Assembly (NCBI GenBank): GCA_029204225.1
Contig: CM055110.1
Coordinates: 17,036,309-17,100,308 of the forward strand
Direction of reading: 5' to 3'
Origin: Diphasiastrum complanatum
Taxonomy: Eukaryota > Streptophyta > Lycopodiopsida > Lycopodiales > Lycopodiaceae
Length of the DNA stretch: 64,000 bases
How positions within the stretch are numbered: the stretch's first letter is position 1; each line of letters opens with the position of its first letter. Below are positions 1 to 12,986 of the stretch, one piece after another. The position numbers and the translations under genes were made by a program. The notes beneath the pieces are model-generated. The model worked only from the letters and a program-made list of their open reading frames with translations, was not told where the DNA came from and ran no database searches.

Positions 1-492
1 CTGAGCACACTATAAATTGACTACCATATGAATAGTGTCTCCACGTTTTCAACGCATGCACCACCGTAAACAGTTCTTTTTCCTGAGTCATATATCTAGT
101 CTGTGCATCAGACAATTGCTTACTCTCAAAAGCAACTGGCCTCCCCTCTTGTAATAGAACTGCACCAACCGCATAATCACTAGCATCCACTTTAACCAGA
201 AAAGGTTTATCCAGATCTGCTATGATTAATACTGGTGCTGAGACAATTAGTTCTTTAAGTTTCTTAAAACTTTCATCCAATGTCTCATTCCACACGAGAG
301 GTGGACTCGGCCTACTCTTTCGAGTAATTATCCCCTTCAACGCATTGTTGAGAGGTGCAGCAATCAACGAATAATCCAAGATGAATCTATGGAAGAAAAC
401 TATAAACCCCAAGAAAGATTTAAGTTCTCTTACAGTTTTAGGAATTGGCCATTCTAGAACTGTTTTAATCTTTTCCCGAGCTATCATAATTC
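1..492 (-). pseudogene. gypsy RT connection plus RNase H, 3' truncated (G0)
   Basis: On the minus strand this continues the RT at 495-1034 after a one-base frameshift near 490 that creates the TAG ending the RT frame. It encodes the connection block (REKIKTVLEWPIPKTVREL, then FLGF), followed by the RNase H start VDASDYAVGAVLLQEG, with the first catalytic Asp, then the QLSDAQTRYMTQEKEL and ALKTWRHY blocks. RNase H removes the RNA strand of the RNA:DNA hybrid during reverse transcription. The remaining catalytic residues lie off the window. Confidence 0.85.
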
Positions 493-494
493 CC

Positions 495-1034
495 CTAGAA
501 TATGACATGACCCAGATATAACAGTTCTTTCTTAAAAAATTCACACTTTGATTCTTTAGCATAAAGCTTCTCCTGTCTCAAAATCCTCAAGACACTCCTA
601 AGATGCTTCTTATGCTCTTTGAGTGTTTTACTATAGATGAGTATATCATCTAAAAACACTACAACAAACTTTCCCAGATATGGTCGAAAAAAATCGTTCA
701 TCATTTGCTGGAAAGTGGCCGGAGCGTTTGTTAACCCAAACGGTAACTCCAAAAATTCATAATGACCAAATCTAGTCCTAAAGCCTGTCTTAGACACATC
801 TTTTGGATGAATTCGAATCTGATGATAACCAGTTCGCAAGTCAATTTTGGTAAAATATCTGGCTCCACCCAAACGATCAACCAGATCATCCATCCTAGGT
901 AGAGGATACTTATTCTTAATGGTAACTTTATTCAACCCCTTGTAATCCATGCACATCCGGAAAGTACCGTCTTTCTTATCCTTAAGAAGGACTGGCGCCC
1001 CCCATGGTGGCTTACTAGGTCGAATGTGACCCAT
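495..1034 (-). pseudogene. gypsy reverse transcriptase core (G0)
   Basis: A 179-codon open stretch covers most of the RT fingers and palm. It starts in the [16 protein letters not shown] block, then shows [35 protein letters not shown], the [14 protein letters not shown] block and the catalytic [10 protein letters not shown] motif (about residues 126-135), ending at YLGHVI. The FxDD active site is intact. The enzyme copies element RNA into DNA in virus-like particles. The open stretch is not a gene end to end: a TGA lies just upstream of its first Met, and a single inserted base near 490 causes the terminal stop. Confidence 0.92.
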
Positions 1035-1144
1035 TCAGAGATACTCCTCAATTTGTCGAGTCACTTCCTCCTCTTCCTTCAGACTAAACCGATACGGTTG
1101 TCAGAAGATAGGTTGACTACCCAAAATTAATTCTATCTTATGAT

Positions 1145-1906
1145 CTACTGACCTAGACGGAGGTAGACCATGTGGAAGTTCACTTGGAAAAACATCACTA
1201 AAAAATCTGCTAATAACTGTTTCTCTTCATGATCATGATCTAAATTACCATACCGATTTTCATCATTCACAATGAAATTACTATCAATAATCGATTTAGT
1301 ACTATCATTCTCATGTGAAGACTCAAAAACAATTCCACTTAAGCAAGATTTTAAAACAAGATAGTAACAATCAAAATTATGAGCTTCCTTTATTAATTCC
1401 GTCGATGTAACCATCGAAAACTGAATTCCAGTATCATCACCAAAAATGGATACAACTTTACCACTAGAATCTATGAATCGTAACTCATGCTTCTTAAAAT
1501 CAATTTGCAAACTATCAGATTTACTAAAGAACCACTCATATCCCAAAATTATGTTCGATTGGCCCAGGTTTAAAACATGGAAATTAATCTTCTCAATATG
1601 GCCTTGAAGATCCAGCTCTAAATCCGGAACCATTACTTCAAAAACTTCAGTATCTATGCTCGACGCAAGATTAACCACATAACTATGGTCACTTGGCTTG
1701 GTAGGCACCTGGAGTCTCTGCACAAGTTGAGAATTAATAAAATTATGAGTACTGCCTGAATCCAATAATACATTCACATCTTTCCCTAACAACTTGCCCC
1801 TTACTCGAAACAAATTGTGAGGACCAAAAGACAATGTACTGAATTGACATTCACAAGTACTATCTGCTATCAACTCATGCCTAACTCCCATGCATGTCCA
1901 CTGCAT
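1145..1906 (-). pseudogene. gypsy aspartic protease and linker (G0)
   Basis: A 253-codon minus-strand frame contains a retropepsin-like aspartic protease. The active site is VLLDSGSTHNFINSQL (about residues 46-61), followed by the NIILGYEWF block that replaces the second hydrophobic motif. Such proteases release gag and pol proteins from the polyprotein. After the protease comes a roughly 100-residue linker to RT. The expected linker motif near residue 240 is shifted by a frameshift around 1176, so the last residues are not native. Upstream of 1906 I could not find gag. Confidence 0.88.
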
Positions 1907-2690
1907 GTAGGTACCCCTAACTCACAATAGCAAAGACCCATACATAGACATAGTGCATGTACATCCTATCCCATACTAGGATGCAACACACATGCCTATG
2001 TCGCATGCAGGCATAGCCTAAGGTCTTACTTAGCTATTACCCAAATTAGGCCTGGACCCTACATCTAAGGTAGCCCCCTAATGGTACAAACCCCCCATTA
2101 GGGCCGTAACATTTTAGGTCATGATTAATGGTATGGGTCTATCAGTGAGTCATTGGGGAACTAGATGATGTGGCCCAGATAGGCTGCAGAGTTGTCCAGG
2201 GAGGTGTCATAGTGCACTACTAGTGGTGCATGGCCTTGGATGGATATAAGTATACCTATTGGGCTCTCACTAGTGTATGCTTGATTGCATGATTGGTAGC
2301 TACATGCTGCTAGAGTGATTCCTCATTCCTCATTGAGATTGATCCATAGCTTGGGGGCTAGATCCGTTTGATCTAGGTTTGGTTGGGTTGGTTTGTCCAC
2401 CACCCGTTCCCTTTGTGGTTGCTTGTTTTGGCATGCTTAGATAGTATCCTATGTGTAAGACTTTATAGATATCACCCATTGAGTATGTTAGAATTAACAC
2501 CACCAAGATTAGGATAAGTGCTCCTCACATTTTCTGATTTTTTTAGCTAGGGCCTTGTGCAAGAAATAATCATCAAAATTTGGGCAATACGTCTTTGTAC
2601 CTCTTTCTCTCAAGTGTTCTCATCATCTACCCTTTCCACTTGCCTTTCACAAAGAAAGCTTGATCGTGTTGCTCAACTTACCTTTCCAAT
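1907..2690. other. non-coding stretch, possible LTR debris
   Basis: No open frame with a recognisable domain on either strand. The text has the AT-rich mixed style of retrotransposon LTR or leader DNA and lies upstream of the G0 protease, so it may be leftover LTR, but I found no matching second copy in the window. Confidence 0.4.
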
Positions 2691-2744
2691 AAATGATTAG
2701 ATGTTCAAAAGTCAAACAATTTCTCAACTCATGACAACCCGTAT

Positions 2745-2990
2745 TCGTAATCTTTTGGGTTCTATGAGCACAATGCTAGTCAAGTCCTCCACTTGAATTA
2801 GTCGACCTTCTGGAATAAGGTCATTATGTTCATTAAGTCACTCTTTTAATTGACTAACATGAAATATAGAATGAACCTTAGTTCCAAGTAGAAGATCTAG
2901 CAAATAAACAAACCGATTGAGTTTCTTTACAATCTTGAAGGGCCACTAATTATAGGAGACAACTGTGGACAACTTTTCTATCCATAATGT
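2745..2990 (-). pseudogene. gypsy integrase C-terminal fragment
   Basis: The minus strand encodes the post-catalytic integrase tail: a WPFKIVKKLNRF block (the GPF/Y-type motif with the Gly lost), then LGTKVHSIFHVSQLKE, followed by a stop where the family has Trp (TGA for TGG) and the conserved tail LIPEGRLIQVEDL. This module binds DNA and guides integration. It lies to the right of the G0 protease on the same strand, so it is not collinear with G0 and must come from another element or a rearrangement. There are at least two in-frame stops. Confidence 0.75.
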
Positions 2991-3060
2991 CTTAGAATCT
3001 TTTGGGACTCTGAGGTATATCTAAACCATGGCCTCAAAATCTTGAGTTGAGTAATTTTGG

Positions 3061-3480
3061 TTAGTATAGGATTGGGCATTTAAAGCCATATACTACTCCA
3101 GGCCACTTGTAAAATCTAATTTTGACCATTTGCAAAATCTATTGTACATTTTTGAAAAATATTAATCATAGGAATATATAGTTTTACAAGCCAATTGTGT
3201 GAGTGGCATTTCACCTATCTATATCAAAGTTTGTACACTTTATGTTATGAAAAATGCACTAATTCTAGTTATAAATTTCAAAATGTTAGATTTGATTCTC
3301 GTATTTTAGGGCTTCCATTGTAGTGTTCTATGTTTTTCATATAAGGTTGACTTGAAACATCTTAAAGAGCACAACCATTAGCTAAACTTGACAGTGTAGC
3401 ATGGCTACTTTCATTCTTCATCTAATGAATGTTATAATAAAAAACAGAACAACACATTGGATCGTGATGATGATGAATAT
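3061..3480. other. intronic or intergenic AT-rich DNA
   Basis: No coding signal seen. If the transporter gene to the right is intact beyond the window, this is part of its third intron. Confidence 0.4.
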
Positions 3481-3543
3481 ATATTATTAGTTCTGAAGCA
3501 AATTTTCAAGGAGTTTCAAAGAATTCGACAGTATCTTACGTAC

Positions 3544-3641
3544 CTTAAGGCTTTGACCGCCCAATAACACCGCTCCAATGACTGCTCCCACGCACAGCGT
3601 TAATTGGAAAGGTAAAATTACTAAACGACTCCATGCTGGTC
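3544..3641 (-). CDS. GAT1-like exon 3
   Basis: 98 bases after the acceptor TGATTTCAG; 33 codons counting the split Gly. It encodes the third membrane helix and LLGGQSLK, and ends in phase 0 before a near-perfect donor (GTACGTAAG). Confidence 0.85.
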
Positions 3642-4877
3642 CTGAAATCATAATGAAAAATGCTTTGTATGTCAATATATTGAAAGTTGAGGTTGTCCTG
3701 GAGATTCTACAACCTGTGACAAAAGCAAATAGATACTAGGCTGCTAGTGATCAATGGTAATGTATGAGCTTAAAGCTTAGCTTCAGTCCAAACTCCAAAA
3801 GTTAGATCCTTTGCTCTTGTATATTTCAGCTATATCAAACTGTGGTCCGAATTGCATATCATGTCAAAAGCCCATGATTATGCTAGAGAAGGTTCCTATT
3901 ACATTGATGTGGAATGATCAAATGCGCATAACCAATTATTAGCAGCAAGATAAGATGCCCCTAGTTTGTACATGCCAGTCTTGCAAAAGTATCCAGAGAA
4001 AACAATCACAGTAGAAAGTCAGATTGGGATAGAACTAATTGGGATAGAACTAATAGGATCGACGATGAGCATGACTAGAGAAAAAATAGGACTCTGTTCG
4101 CAATAAAATTTCAGCTACCTACCCACATCTTTTCTAAGAATCATACTCTTGTTGCCTCAGAAACTACAACACTGTTCTTGACAACGCAGAGGGCATGAAA
4201 AGAAGTCCTAGAGAATTCATTGTCCTGTCTTTAGTTCAGCGTCTAGGCGGGCTGCTGATATCTTAAGATTGTGCGTGTGTGTGCGTGCGTGCTTGTGTGT
4301 GTGTTGTGTGCGTGCGTGCGTGTGCGTGTGTGTGAGATATATATATATATATATATGCGAGTTCTCACCTAGTACATCCCGTGACAAGTCGCGAAAGCGA
4401 ATATAACGATGTCCTCGTGTTTCTGAGTCCTCTAAAATTCTGGATAGTAGATAATAAGCGTAGAATGTCACTGCAGCTCCTGTTATCAACCCCAGGATTC
4501 CTGGTCCCCATCCAAGCCCAACGAATGCAAATGGCAGACTTAAGAGGGATGGTTGTGCAATGGATGTTGTCAGATGATAACCGGCATGAACCCATGTCCC
4601 TGCACACATATTTCGTGTTGAAGGCATCACGAAGTGGAATGATTCGCTGTTCATACATTTAAACGATGTTGAACTTGTGTATGCCTTAGTCTTTCTTCCG
4701 AACAGTCATACCTTTAGACTCTAGCACAAAAAGAGCTCCAGCGTCATCAATTTTGCTCTCAGCAGGCTGAAAACTCTCAATCGAATTCTCTAATCTCGTG
4801 GAGCTTTTAGCAATGCCAGAATCCACGACTTTTCTCCCCTCAATATTCATTCCATTCACAACATAATTGTTTTCCAT
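3544..4877 (-). CDS. GABA transporter 1-like amino-acid permease, exons 1-3 (5' part of gene)
   Basis: Three exons with canonical splice sites on the minus strand encode the N-terminus of an AAAP-family amino acid/auxin permease like plant GAT1, an H+-coupled GABA and amino-acid importer of the plasma membrane. Exon 1 is 4877-4712 (ATG, acidic N-tail, then DDAGALFVLESK). Exon 2 is 4599-4369 (GTWVHAGYHLTTS, then LSLPFAFVGLGWGPGILGLI, AVTFYAYYLLSRILED, HRYIRFRDLSRDVL). Exon 3 is 3641-3544 (PAWSRLVILPFQLTLCVGAV, then LLGGQSLK). Phases join perfectly and no stop occurs. Introns are 112 and 727 bp. The donor after exon 3 is GTACGTAAG at 3543. Family members have about 450 residues; only about 165 are here. 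The remaining exons are not between 1 and 3543, where gypsy debris lies, so they are either past the left edge or lost. An active gene with a huge intron and a truncated pseudogene are both possible. Confidence 0.88.
4270..4356. repeat. (GT/GC)n-(TA)n compound microsatellite in intron 2
   Basis: Alternating GTGTGC and GTGC units run into about ten TA units. The array sits just downstream (in the transcript) of the exon 2 donor. Confidence 0.95.
4369..4599 (-). CDS. GAT1-like exon 2
   Basis: 231 bases after an acceptor ending TGTGCAG. It holds the first two membrane helices and the RFRDL loop motif. The donor CTAG/GTGAGA is immediately followed, in transcript order, by the TA/GT microsatellite of intron 2. 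Confidence 0.88.
4712..4877 (-). CDS. GAT1-like exon 1
   Basis: 166 bases, 55 codons plus one base. The start is the first ATG in frame, in the context GGAGATGG. It encodes a hydrophilic cytosolic tail ending in the family motif DAGALFVLxSKG. The donor is AAAG followed by GTATGA. Confidence 0.85.
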
Positions 4878-7565
<2,688 letters not shown>

Positions 7566-7820
7566 ACATTATTAAATAAAGAAGAAGTTAGAAATCAAAA
7601 AAATGTTGAAATTCATATTATGCTTGAATTGAGTACACTTTTACATTTTCATAAAATTTGTGTCAAACAGGATCACAAATCGGCAACACAGAAAAACACT
7701 CAAAAAGCACTTTCCAAGCTCCATAGCACTCTCCAAGCTCCACATAGCAAAACTAAATTTCAAAAACTGAAATGCTATACATATATAACTTTTCTACTGG
7801 CAACCCATGCATGACTCGGG

Positions 7821-8772
7821 TTGCAATGGCACCTTGCAGGAAATTTGAAAACATTGAAATATATGTATAATGTCTCTCATGGGACAACATCAAAGCATCC
7901 ATGTCTTTATTGCATGAAAGATCGCTACAATATGAATTTGAGAAGACCAAACACTGGCATGAGAAGCATAAGATCTAGATATGAAAAGTGTGCTGCCAAT
8001 TCCTTTAAAACATGTCCACATATGCACATTGCATGCTGAGGTTCGTATTATTGAAAAACTTATTTATCTGCATATTCTACTTGAATGGAATACAAAACTG
8101 GAGTCTCTAGCTAGATCAGCTATTAAGAGGTTGGAAGAAGTTTTTTCAAAGGCAGGACTACATAAAGGAAATGTCACCATTGAAAAAAGCAGACTCTCCA
8201 GAAAGTCAGGAAATGTTTCTAATAAGCCATCAATTGGAGGTGCTAAAGCAAAAAGATTCTTATCCAATCACCCATGCCAAAAATCTAGTGTCAGATATGG
8301 AATTTGAAAAGAAATTGCTTCAGCCACACGAGTAATGGAATGAAGGAATTGAATGGAAATGACACAAGTGTGGAAGAACTTCGACACACTCATAGGTGTT
8401 ATCAGGAAAGAAAACCTATCACTAGAAGATATGAGTACTTTGCAAAATCATAACTCCACATTTGTAAAATATGTACGAGATTGTTGGAGAAAAGATCACC
8501 TTACACATTACATGCTACTGTTCTATTCTTTATATGGTACTTATCTCATTCATGATTATATTTATATAACCGATGTTACTTATTTGAACTCTTGTTTGCA
8601 ACACATCTTTCTTCATTATGCAACTTATTTTGCAAAGGAATATGGGAGCTTAAGTATCTGGTCATTACGAGGCATGGGAAAATCACATTGGCAAGCAAGA
8701 GGAGCATTTCATAGAGCTCCAAATCATGGTGGACATAATTCAAAAAATAAATATTTAGTACAACTATTCTAG
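7821..8772 (+). pseudogene. degenerate gene of unknown, possibly transposase-like family
   Basis: Three plus-strand open pieces appear to form one decayed protein. 7821-7980 reads WHLAGNLKTLKYMYNV, then HPCLYCMKDR (a CxxC pair). A frameshift near 7975 leads into 7981-8307, with PLKHVHICTLHAEVRIIEKL and a basic region. A further frame change leads to 8353-8772, with VWKNFDTLIGVIRKENLS, then GSLSIWSLRGMGKSHWQARG and FHRAPNHGGHNS. A stretch around 8545-8640 interrupts the last piece and may be an intron or insert. I do not recognise the family. The layout (CxxC pair, His/Cys-rich block, C-terminal G.SIWS..G..KSH motif) reminds me of proteins encoded by DNA transposons, but that is inference only. 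Confidence 0.45.
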
Positions 8773-8888
8773 TGGTTTTACAAATGAGCACAATCTAGAT
8801 ATCAATCTAAGAACTCCAAACGTTATGATATTTCATAAAGCATTCAAATTCATAAGAAAAGAGAGATCCTTGTGATACAATGAAAAAC

Positions 8889-9032
<144 letters not shown>

Positions 9033-9116
9033 TTCATTTCAATTTTCATCATCTCCAAGTCTAAGATGCATGGTATTGTCATGAAGGAACAATCTCCTTT
9101 CATATTGATCTAAAAA

Positions 9117-10015
9117 CTATATATTTTTCTTTTTGCTCATGTCTATATATCCTGAATAAAGGGCCATTGAAGGTGATCTTTTTGTGGTCTTTTTAGGGAT
9201 ATAACCGAGTATTTTAATAGCTAGATCCCTTGTAACAAAACAAATTTTGAATGTTCCTCTGGCATAATTGTGGCCTCCTAAGCAAACAGACAATGCTCTA
9301 CTTGCCGTTATAATGGTTGTGACGAATGGACTATAACTCGGATGATATATACAAATTTCATTATCTACAAAATTCTTCAAATCATGGGCAAGGAATGCAT
9401 GCTTGTTCCGAATAGCTCCCGATCCCTCACAAAGACCTCTTTGTCTTATAGCAAAGGAATCTACTTCGATGGTATTCTGTAAAGAAGAGTAATAAGAGAT
9501 ATATTTAGATTGAAAGGTAAAAGTCACAATTACAAAAAATAGAACAATAACTAAAGTATAAGGTGTCAACTTACAAGATCATCATCATTGTGAAACCTCA
9601 AAAAATTTTCTTCACTCAGCAAGGTTTCAAAATAAGCTTTGTATTTTTTCATCATGGCAACCAATGCCTCCTTTCCAGATTTTCATTTTTCATCCTTCAC
9701 AATATCAATCTCGGCCTCGAGATCATCATAATCATAATCAATAATATTTGAAAATTCTAGTAATTATTTTGAAAAAACTGAGAAGATTTCATCTTCTCTC
9801 AAATCAAAAGTGTCTTCAATGTCATTGAATGATATGTAATTATCATTATTTATAATATATACAGGAAGATCCAGTAAAGTTTTCTCTTTAAAAGAAGTTT
9901 ATGAAGATTTACACTCAGACAAAATTATTGAACGACAAGTAGTCTGCTTTATTTCAGTAGCCATTTCAGCTTCAACTTTAGCACTTATATCTACGTCATC
10001 TTCATCTACATCCAT
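9117..10015 (-). pseudogene. two-exon gene of unknown function, disabled
   Basis: On the minus strand, exon 1 begins at an ATG at 10015 (MDVDEDDVDISAKVEAEMAT) and ends with a Leu codon at 9575 before a GTAAGT donor. A 98-bp intron (9574-9477) ends in TTTACAG, and exon 2 (9476-9117) encodes NTIEVDSFAIRQRGLCEGSG, then IRNKHAFLAHDLKNFV, VCLGGHNYARGTFKICFVTR and a basic tail. Exon 1 has three in-frame stops, so the gene is dead. I do not recognise the protein. It converges on the equally unknown pseudogene at 7821-8772, which suggests that both may have been carried by one element. Confidence 0.5.
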
Positions 10016-10314
10016 TGTAACAGATAAAGGGGTAGTAGGTAAACCTAATGAAGGGGAATGATTTTTGGGGAGTATTTCTCGGCGAGCAGGCGAGCAATTT
10101 CATAATAGAGGTGAATATCTTGAGCACCCACTCACCCTTCATCCCAGTCTTTTCACTCTTAATCTATTCAAGTAACATTTTTTCTCCATCAATCAAGTAC
10201 CATTTTAAGCTTTGACGACATAATGGGAAATGATTTTTGGAATATTACCCAAGTGACCTTCTGAAATTGAATTTAGCTGGAATGATTCTTATTTAAGAGT
10301 TAGAACGGAACCTA

Positions 10315-10936
<622 letters not shown>

Positions 10937-10948
10937 TGGTATCAGAGC
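10937..10948 (+). promoter_or_regulatory. primer binding site, copia B
   Basis: TGGTATCAGAGC, complementary to the plant initiator methionine tRNA, where minus-strand DNA synthesis begins. It follows the LTR terminal CA without a gap. Confidence 0.93.
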
Positions 10949-11266
10949 AACCAGATCTGTAGCAAGCTTGTATCTTGGTGCCCTGCCAAAAGAGGAGCTA
11001 CTCTACTTTGTGATCTGAAAATTCAGCATCCTGTTGATTTTTCCAAGTGGAGTTTGGATCAATTTTTTTGTCTCTTTTCAGGTTGAAGGAGGGCACCCCT
11101 CATAGATCTTGGAGGAGCAATTTTTCGTGCCCAAAAATCAGCATCTGAAATCTGATTTTTTTGTAGCTAATTTTCAACAAGTTTGTTGGAGGAGGGCACC
11201 CAAAAACCTGCTTCTAATTTGGGTTTTGGAACCTTCTTATTTTGCTGATTTGTCAAGTTTGCAGTT

Positions 11267-11490
11267 TTGGAGGAAGGCGTCCAAAATTCAGCAAACCCGA
11301 TTTTGGAAGCTATCGATTCTTTGTTTAGTGAAGATCAGTTGGATGACACAAACTACTCCTTGTGGAGTTACATGATGAAGAATCTTCTCATAGCGAAAGG
11401 GCTATGGGATTTGGTCAATGGTGATGAGGTAAGGCCTCCTTCTTTGGCACCTACTACACCTCGTGGATCATCATCATCATCATTTTCTAC
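11267..11490 (+). pseudogene. copia B gag, N-terminal block
   Basis: Encodes the start of a copia gag: SLFSEDQLDDTNYSLWSYMM (the conserved NY-x-x-W motif with Trp intact), then KNLLIAKGLWDLVNGDE and a Ser-rich run. No ATG was seen in frame near its beginning, so the original start codon is uncertain or lost. The frame is cut at 11490 by copia A and resumes at 16117. Confidence 0.8.
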
Positions 11491-12174
11491 TGTTAAAAAT
11501 TCACAATTCTAGCTTGACTAGTTTTGGTCATATGACTTGTAAATAGTTAGATGGTCATGATGTGGCTTGTCACATGTGCCAAATAGCATAGGATTCCATT
11601 CATAAGGATGGTCTCAAGTAGACCTAAGTATTAGAACCTTTGGAATGAGTCCAAATTATGCTTAGATACAAGAAAGAAAAAATAGGAGCTATTTTTGGTA
11701 AGTTTTGCATTGTCGAGGGATTTCTAAGATTCCAACCCTAACTTGGTAGGGATGAAAGATCCACCAAAATTAGCATTAGGCATAGGTTTATGGCTACTCA
11801 TACCTGCCCAAAACCGTGATGGATCATGTATATATAGGTGATGATATCTCACCAAAATCAATCAAGCAATTTCATGATTTTTCTCTCATAATGGTGCAAT
11901 TGCTCTCTATGTTCATAATTGTTTGAGTTCTTGTGATTACTAATAACTATAGGATTGAATGTAGGTCTGGTGTACAGTACGCAGACTGTGGGAGGCCGTA
12001 CGTTCACACGTGTGAAGCCTTCTTCAAGGATTTGGGCCATTTAGTGAGGTTCAAACATAGATTTTTTTGATGGATTTTAATGGTTCAACTTGTGCTAATA
12101 TTATGAGATCATAATCTATTGTTTCCCTCATCATTTCAAGTGTTTTAGGGTCCTTATTTGCTGTAATTTTTACA
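11491..12174 (+). repeat. 5' LTR of copia A
   Basis: 684 bp, TGTTAAAAATTC to TTTTTACA. A TATA-like TATATATAGG lies at 11829-11838. A perfect 14-bp palindrome TTCACACGTGTGAA (G-box core CACGTG) is at 12003-12016. Confidence 0.95.
12003..12016. promoter_or_regulatory. G-box palindrome in copia A 5' LTR
   Basis: TTCACACGTGTGAA, a perfect palindrome with the CACGTG core recognised by plant bHLH and bZIP factors. It is conserved in the 3' LTR at 15942-15955. It lies downstream of the TATA-like site, so its role, if any, is not clear. Confidence 0.55.
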
Positions 12175-12187
12175 TGGTATCAGAGCC
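12175..12187 (+). promoter_or_regulatory. primer binding site, copia A
   Basis: TGGTATCAGAGCC immediately after the LTR CA; methionine-tRNA type. Confidence 0.95.
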
Positions 12188-12986
12188 TAAAGGCTCAAAT
12201 GAGCTAAATCCTTGGTTTTCATTCAATTTGATCACAATTTTTGATCTAAATCTTGTGTAGATTGGATCTTAGCATCTAGCATTGATTCTAGAACTCAAAG
12301 TGAGTCAAATACATTGGAGATTGGTGTCGTGTGACTTAATTTGCAGGTGTTTAGGTGTCTAAAACTAGAGGCAAAGTTGAATTCAATTCACATTACCAAG
12401 ATAGCAAGTTTTGCTTGCTCCAAGCATTGATTTCTAAGCGAGTTTTGGAGGTGATTTCATAGAGGAGGGTTTCTAGCATTCAAGGAGAGGGAAGATCAGA
12501 GTTTTGGGGACTCTTCAAGACTATTCTAAGGTGTAGAGGACACCTCCTAAAGTGATTTAGGTTCAGTCCAACCATTGCTTGACTTATGCACCAAATTAGA
12601 TCAATTTTTCATCAATTTTGATCAATTTTTTGCTTGTGATTGGATAGTAGATTGTGTTGCATCCTCATTAAGTTCCATTTAGATCTTTTACAAGTGATTT
12701 TGGAAGTATATTAGGTTGCTGAAATTCACTCTTGATCAGATCATTTGGAATCTTTAATGTTCTTTATAGAAAGAGGGGCAATTCTACTAGTATTGTCTAC
12801 TTCAATCAAGCAAGTGCATTGTTTCTAGTATTCTATGATTTGATTTTGTTAGAGATCATTCTTAGATCTTTATAGGAAGTCTAATACTGATCTTTTTGGG
12901 TACCTAAGAAGTGGGATAAGGTAGATCTTCAATCAAATCAATAGAAGTAACCTTCATTTGTGTCAAGTCCTTGATTAGGAGGCTAG
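12188..12986 (+). other. untranslated leader of copia A
   Basis: About 800 bp between PBS and gag start, AT-rich, with no coding signal; it is expected to carry packaging and dimerisation signals. Confidence 0.6.

Larger units (their letters stand above)
1..1906 (-). mobile_element. Ty3/gypsy retrotransposon fragment G0 (protease to RNase H), truncated by window edge
   Basis: Reading leftwards on the minus strand, the order is aspartic protease, RT, RT connection and RNase H, the normal Ty3/gypsy pol order. Integrase would lie beyond base 1. No gag zinc knuckle or LTR was seen to the right, so the 5' end is also missing. The spacer around 1034-1180 carries a frameshift and two TGA stops (near 1101 and 1036), so the element is dead. 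The protein style (LDSGSTHNF protease, FLDD RT) resembles the chromovirus-type gypsy lineages; that assignment is inference. Confidence 0.9.

Noticed and set aside
2745-2990. Chromodomain after integrase
   Set aside because: The text ends in the VSQLKE/PEGRL block; I could not see the aromatic cage motif of a chromodomain.
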